A stretch of 64,000 nucleotides of DNA from an uncultured delta proteobacterium (GTDB taxonomy: Bacteria; Myxococcota; Myxococcia; Myxococcales; 40CM-4-68-19). The stretch lies in assembly GCA_903911145.1 (NCBI GenBank), contig CAIWCD010000035.1:62001-126000 (forward strand), written 5' to 3'. Below, piece by piece: positions 60,347 through 64,000 of this stretch. Every line of letters starts with the position of its first letter. Position 1 is the stretch's first letter. The notes under the pieces were generated by a model. It did no database searches, had not been told where the DNA came from, and saw nothing but the letters and a program-made list of their open reading frames with translations. The position numbers and the translations under genes are program-made.

Positions 60347-60364
60347 TTAGAACGAACGTTCTAA
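60347..60364. promoter_or_regulatory. Inverted repeat upstream of hypB, operator-like
   Basis: TTAGAACG, AA, CGTTCTAA is a perfect inverted repeat with 8-bp arms and a two-base centre. It is located in the 188-base gap between the hydrogenase protease gene and hypB and is AT-rich compared with its surroundings. The form suits a TetR-family or similar dimeric repressor. It also fits the GAACN4GTTC core of the Gram-positive LexA box, which is unlikely to be relevant here. It would control hypB, 130 bases downstream. Confidence 0.5.
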
Positions 60365-60405
60365 TTGGTGCATTTCCCAAAGCTCAACCACCAAAGCCCG
60401 CTTTT

Positions 60406-60939
60406 CTAAAGTCCCAGCAACCGATGGATATCATCGTCTACGCTTACGTTCTGCTTGCGCCGACGTTCGCGGAAGGGCTTGCCCAGGGCGGCAGCCTCGC
60501 GCAGCACCGATTCGATCAGCGCGGGCAGCGCGGCGGCGACAGAGGGGGAGAGACCGAGTCGCAGCTCCATTGACTCGGGCACAACTCCACAGAGGACCAG
60601 TCTGGGCGGGCAACGGCCGAGCAGAGATGCGCCGTCGAGGAGATCGGCGACGCTGACTTGATGGACCGAGAGGCGCGAGATGGCCGCGCGCGCGACGTCC
60701 TCCTGCTCGAGGCGAACGAGAGTGCCCGGCGGGCCATCGGCGCGGATCGCGTCGACGAGAATCGCCGCATCGGCGCGCGCGAGTTCGGGCAGCAGCGAGA
60801 GCCCCAGCGTTCCGCCGTCGAGCACGCGCACACCGCGGGCAGGCTGGTAGCGGCGCAGCAGCGCGACCGTGGCCGCCACGCCCACCCCATCGTCGGCGCA
60901 GAGGACGTTCCCGAGCCCGAGGATGAGCAGCGAGCTCAT
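60406..60939 (-). CDS. Hydrogenase maturation endopeptidase (HyaD/HupD family)
   Basis: A 177-residue protease of the HycI/HyaD/HupD family. The N-terminal GLGNVLCADDGVGV holds the first nickel-binding Asp/Glu. The later LVDAIRADGPPGT and SVHQVSVADLL supply the second Asp and the His. It removes the C-terminal peptide after the DPCxxCxxH motif of the large subunit once nickel is inserted. The ATG at 60939 overlaps the cytochrome b stop (ATGA), with AGGAG just upstream. In the first motif the usual Glu/Asp pair is present as ADDGVG. Confidence 0.9.
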   Translation of the reverse strand: MSSLLILGLGNVLCADDGVGVAATVALLRRYQPARGVRVLDGGTLGLSLLPELARADAAILVDAIRADGPPGTLVRLEQEDVARAAISRLSVHQVSVADLLDGASLLGRCPPRLVLCGVVPESMELRLGLSPSVAAALPALIESVLREAAALGKPFRERRRKQNVSVDDDIHRLLGL

Positions 60940-61760
60940 GCGCTCCTCTTGCGCCACGGCCAGCGCGCACGCAGATGCCACGCGTTCGCGTCGTCGAGCG
61001 CTTCGCCTTCGCGAACTTCGCGAAGCTCTTCAGGCGTCATCTCCTTGCAGCCGGAGAAGATCGAATCGAACTCGCCATTCGCTTCCACCAGCGACGTCAG
61101 GAGCGCAGTCGCCATATGCGAGACGGAGAAGAGCGCAAGGCCCCACATCACGGCGTGGTGAACCCAGCGAATCGTCGAGGCGCCGCCGAGCAGAGGCAAG
61201 AGGAACGTGAAGGGATGCAGCGGCGAGTGCGGCGCGGCCGTGGGCGCGTAGAGCGCGACGCCCGTGACGATCATCGCCAGATACATCCCGAACACCGCCG
61301 TGTAGCTCGCCCCGGCGAGCGGATTGTGGCCGAGCGAGGCGGGCGGCTTGCGGAAGATCAGCGTGTAGAAAAAGATCGTCTTGAAGATGCCGATGAAGCG
61401 CCGCTTCGTGACGGGAATCAGCTCGTGCCAGCGCGCGTAGCGGTTGCCGCGGAACATCCAGATGATGCGCGCGAGCACCGAGACCGAGAAGATGATCGAC
61501 GCGTAGAAGTGGACCGTCTTGACCCAGCCCATCATGAAGTTCGGGCTGGCCGCGCCGGAGGGCGGACCGAACGGTTTGCCGATGTAGAGGCCGGTCACCG
61601 CGAGCACGAGGAACGAGAGCGCGATGTTCCAGTGCGAGAAGCGCAGCGGCAGATCCCAGACGTAGAGGCGCACGAGCGTGGGCGTCTCGGTCGTGTGCGG
61701 GCGGGCGATCTCTGCGGACGGCATTCCGCGTGGCGGGGCGCTCGTATCCGCCGCGCTCAT
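60936..61760 (-). CDS. [NiFe]-hydrogenase b-type cytochrome subunit (HyaC/HupC)
   Basis: A 274-residue membrane protein with four helices. Heme-ligand histidines are in LRFSHWNIALSFLVLAVTG, in VKTVHFYASIIFSV and in RWVHHAVMWGLALFSVSHM, as in HyaC/HupC. It anchors the hydrogenase dimer and passes electrons from H2 to the quinone pool. The start overlaps the large-subunit stop (ATGA). Typical HyaC is about 235 residues; the extra length is a polar N-terminal segment of about 35 residues. Confidence 0.92.
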   Translation of the reverse strand: MSAADTSAPPRGMPSAEIARPHTTETPTLVRLYVWDLPLRFSHWNIALSFLVLAVTGLYIGKPFGPPSGAASPNFMMGWVKTVHFYASIIFSVSVLARIIWMFRGNRYARWHELIPVTKRRFIGIFKTIFFYTLIFRKPPASLGHNPLAGASYTAVFGMYLAMIVTGVALYAPTAAPHSPLHPFTFLLPLLGGASTIRWVHHAVMWGLALFSVSHMATALLTSLVEANGEFDSIFSGCKEMTPEELREVREGEALDDANAWHLRARWPWRKRSA

Positions 61761-63463
61761 TGCATCCTCACGCGCACGATCTCGCGGCGCTTCACGTCGA
61801 CGACGTGGACGCCACAGGCCATGCAGGGATCGAACGAGTGCAGCGTGCGGAGGATCTCGAGCGGCTGCTCGGGATCGTGCACGGGCGTGCCGAGCAGCGA
61901 CGCTTCGTAGGGACCGCGGAGCCCCGCTCCATCGCGCGGACCCGCATTCCACGTGCTCGGGACGATGCACTGGTAGTTCGCGATCACGCCGTCCTTGATG
62001 TGCACCCAGTGTCCCAGTGCACCGCGCGGCGCCTCGTGGAAGCCCGCACCGAATGCCTCCTTCGGCCACGTCGCGGGATCCCACTTCGAGTTGTCGTGGA
62101 TGCGCAGATCGCCGCCCGCCATGTTCGCGCCAAGCTCGTCGAGCCACGACTGCATCTTCTCGGTCAGCACGATCGTCTCGATCGCGCGCGCGGCGATGCG
62201 GCCGAGCGTCGAGAAGAGCGCGGTCGGTCCCACGCCGAGAGCAGAGAGCGCGCCGTCGACGTGCTTCTTCACCTGCGGATGCCCGGAGACGTACGCGACC
62301 AGCATGCGAGAGAGCGGCCCGACCTCCATGGGCTGCCCGTCGTAGCGCGGCGACTTGAGCCAGCTGTACTTCGCGTTCGTGTCGAGCCGCTCGAACGGAG
62401 GCTTCGGTCCCGTGTAGTGCGGCTGCGTCTCGCCTTGCGACGGATGCAGCGCGGTGTCGTCGCCGCCGCGATAGTCGTACCAGGCGTGCTTGACCGACTC
62501 GGTGATCCGCAGCGGATCGACCCGCTCGAGCTTCGAGATGTCGCGGCCGCGGATGATTCCGCTCGGGAAGAAGAGCGGCGCGCCCGGCTCATCGCCATCC
62601 GGGTAATCGCCGTAGACGAGATAGTTGCCGACGCCCGCGCCGATGCCCGCCCAGTCTTTATAGAAGCCCGCGATCGCGAGCACGTCCGGGATGTAGACGC
62701 GCGAGACGAAGTCATGGGCCTTGTTGATGAGCACGCGCAGCTTCGCGATGGTGCCGGTGTTGAGCGAGGCCTGCTTGTCGGGATCGACGGGCGTCGCCAT
62801 TCCTCCGACGAGGAACGACTGCAGATGCGGATTCTTCCCACCGAGGATCGCGTGCAGCTTGATGAACTCGCGCTGGAAGTCGAGCGCCTCGAGGTAGTGC
62901 GCGACCGCCATTAAATTTGCCTCGGGCGGCAGGCGATAGGCGGGGTGGCCCCAATAGGCGTTCGCGAAGGGGCCGAGCTGGCCGCGATCGATGAACGTCT
63001 TGAGGCGCGCCTTTACTCCCGTGAAGTACTTCGTGCTCGAGAGCGGCCAGTCGGAGATCGACTCCGCGAGCGACGAGGTCTTCGCCGGATCGGCAGAGAG
63101 CGCCGAGACCACGTCGACCCAGTCGAGCGCGTGCAGATGATAGAAATGGACGACGTGATCCTGCACCGCCTGCGCGGACTGGATCAGGTTGCGCAGCAGG
63201 CGCGCGTTGGGCGGCGGGCGCGCGCCGATCGCGTTCTCGACAGAGCGGATCGATGCGATCGCGTGCACGGTCGTGCAGACGCCGCAGATGCGCTGCGCGA
63301 AGAGCCAGGCGTCGCGCGGGTCGCGGCCTTTCAGGATCAGCTCGATGCCGCGGAACATCGTGGAGGAGCTCCACGCGTCCGTGACGGCGCCGTGATCGAC
63401 CTCGGCTTCAACGCGGAGGTGACCTTCGATTCGCGTGACGGGATCGACGACGATGTGGGTCAT
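61757..63463 (-). CDS. [NiFe]-hydrogenase large subunit, group 1 uptake type
   Basis: A 568-residue catalytic subunit. The four nickel-ligand cysteines are in [11 protein letters not shown] (L1) and in [10 protein letters not shown] (L2). The C-terminal 15 residues after His are the propeptide removed by the maturation protease encoded two genes downstream. [19 protein letters not shown] at the N-terminus and [17 protein letters not shown] are family hallmarks. It oxidises H2 in the periplasm with the small subunit. The start overlaps the small-subunit stop (ATGA). Confidence 0.96.
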   Translation of the reverse strand: MTHIVVDPVTRIEGHLRVEAEVDHGAVTDAWSSSTMFRGIELILKGRDPRDAWLFAQRICGVCTTVHAIASIRSVENAIGARPPPNARLLRNLIQSAQAVQDHVVHFYHLHALDWVDVVSALSADPAKTSSLAESISDWPLSSTKYFTGVKARLKTFIDRGQLGPFANAYWGHPAYRLPPEANLMAVAHYLEALDFQREFIKLHAILGGKNPHLQSFLVGGMATPVDPDKQASLNTGTIAKLRVLINKAHDFVSRVYIPDVLAIAGFYKDWAGIGAGVGNYLVYGDYPDGDEPGAPLFFPSGIIRGRDISKLERVDPLRITESVKHAWYDYRGGDDTALHPSQGETQPHYTGPKPPFERLDTNAKYSWLKSPRYDGQPMEVGPLSRMLVAYVSGHPQVKKHVDGALSALGVGPTALFSTLGRIAARAIETIVLTEKMQSWLDELGANMAGGDLRIHDNSKWDPATWPKEAFGAGFHEAPRGALGHWVHIKDGVIANYQCIVPSTWNAGPRDGAGLRGPYEASLLGTPVHDPEQPLEILRTLHSFDPCMACGVHVVDVKRREIVRVRMQ

Positions 63464-64000
63464 GGCGTGCCTCCGTTCTTCGGGCCATCATTCGGCGGGA
63501 CCGCGCCAGGCGCGGGTTTCCTCGACTCGTGCGACGCCGACGGATCGCCCTTGAACACGACGTTCTTGAAGAGTGTGCGTCGGCCGAGTTGCACCACGCC
63601 GTGCGCGACGAAGGCGCCCGCGGTGGCCACGGTGGCGACTGCGCCGAACTTGTCGAGATCCGAGGCGACACCGAATCCGGGCACGCCTTCGAGGTGCCGA
63701 TAGAACGGCGTCATCTTGTCCCAGAAGTTTGCTTCCGAGCAGCCGATGCACGGGTGTCCGCAGCCGATCGGCCAGTTGGTGCCTTCGTTCCAGCGCACCG
63801 TCGGGCAGTTGTGGAACGTGACCGGACCTTTGCAGCCGACCTTGTAGAGGCAGTAGCCGGTGCGGTGTCCTTCGTCGCCCCAGTTCTCGACGTACTGGCC
63901 GGCATCGAAGTGCGCGCGTCGCTCGCAGTTGTCGTGGATCGACTTGCCGTGCGCGAAGAGGGGCCGGTTGTACGAGTCGAGTTCGGGCCAGCGCTTGAAC
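63460..64000 (-). CDS. [NiFe]-hydrogenase small subunit (C-terminal part; 5' end outside window)
   Basis: The frame is open from the window edge to TGA at 63460-63462, giving 179 residues of the C-terminal domain. Cluster ligands are visible in [40 protein letters not shown] and [17 protein letters not shown], which match the distal [4Fe-4S] and medial [3Fe-4S] clusters of standard group 1 enzymes. A short C-terminal hydrophobic segment ([17 protein letters not shown]) is the membrane anchor that contacts the b-type cytochrome. The proximal cluster and twin-arginine signal lie outside the window. It overlaps the large subunit by ATGA. Confidence 0.95.
   Translation of the reverse strand, partial: FKRWPELDSYNRPLFAHGKSIHDNCERRAHFDAGQYVENWGDEGHRTGYCLYKVGCKGPVTFHNCPTVRWNEGTNWPIGCGHPCIGCSEANFWDKMTPFYRHLEGVPGFGVASDLDKFGAVATVATAGAFVAHGVVQLGRRTLFKNVVFKGDPSASHESRKPAPGAVPPNDGPKNGGTP

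Noticed and set aside
60347-60364. SOS (LexA) box interpretation of the inverted repeat
   Set aside because: The GAACN4GTTC core fits Gram-positive LexA, but the neighbours are hydrogenase genes and deltaproteobacterial LexA boxes differ. A generic operator is the safer call.
1-64000. tRNA, rRNA, transposase, integrase or att sites
   Set aside because: None could be recognised by reading both strands. No tRNA-like GTTCRANNC arm with a matching cloverleaf and no transposase domain was found.

Overview
This is a GC-rich, gene-dense chromosomal segment with no tRNA, rRNA, CRISPR array or transposase that I could recognise. Its gene content points to the Myxococcota (an Anaeromyxobacter-like or uncultured deltaproteobacterial lineage). 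The pointers are a MYXO-CTERM-like C-terminal tail on a giant surface protein, ASH-domain and Ig-like surface proteins, a complete V/A-type ATPase, and many multiheme c-type cytochromes, including the CX4CH/CXXCH repeat type known from Geobacter. The taxonomic call is an inference from families, not from a marker gene.

Layout. 0-9 kb: housekeeping and small-molecule genes, namely a DUF962 membrane protein, the E1 alpha subunit of a branched-chain 2-oxoacid dehydrogenase, a LipB-Nudix fusion, an FGE-fold lipoprotein, an MBL hydrolase, queD-folE-SDR, a GlcD-type FAD oxidase and a nickel/cobalt transporter. 9.2-17.3 kb: a nine-gene V/A-ATPase operon (H-I-K-E-C-F-A-B-D) in which nearly every stop overlaps the next start. 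17.4-19.9 kb: a BtaA-like (DUF3419) protein coupled to a DoxX-like protein, then a phytoene/squalene synthase.

20-48 kb: an extracellular-electron-transfer island with about 94 heme-attachment motifs. It holds an OB-fold lipoprotein, a collagen-like nine-heme cytochrome and a two-gene response-regulator pair whose second member is cut by an in-frame TAG. A minus-strand operon then runs from 39.8 to 26.7 kb: monoheme c, Rieske, cytochrome b, membrane-anchored 9-heme cytochrome, outer-membrane beta barrel, 11-heme, 28-heme and OmcA/MtrC-like decaheme cytochromes. Upstream of it lie a 19-heme cytochrome, a divergent monoheme cytochrome, the System II cytochrome c maturation genes (resB, ccsA/resC) and an ImcH-like NapC/NirT cytochrome. 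I read the 39.8-26.7 kb operon as a complete quinol-to-cell-surface electron conduit in one transcription unit.

48-58 kb: a surface-protein module, made of a 1945-residue Ig-like protein, an ASH-domain lipoprotein and a collagen-like/Asp-box protein interrupted by TAG exactly where its repeats predict Trp. 58-64 kb: hemN, hypB, a hydrogenase maturation protease, and the b-type cytochrome, large subunit and partial small subunit of a group 1 uptake [NiFe] hydrogenase. A working model is that H2 oxidation feeds the quinone pool, the Rieske/b-multiheme operon moves electrons from quinol to the surface, ImcH-like and monoheme cytochromes provide alternative routes, ResB/CcsA and HemN supply heme attachment and heme, and the V/A-ATPase uses or maintains the ion gradient.
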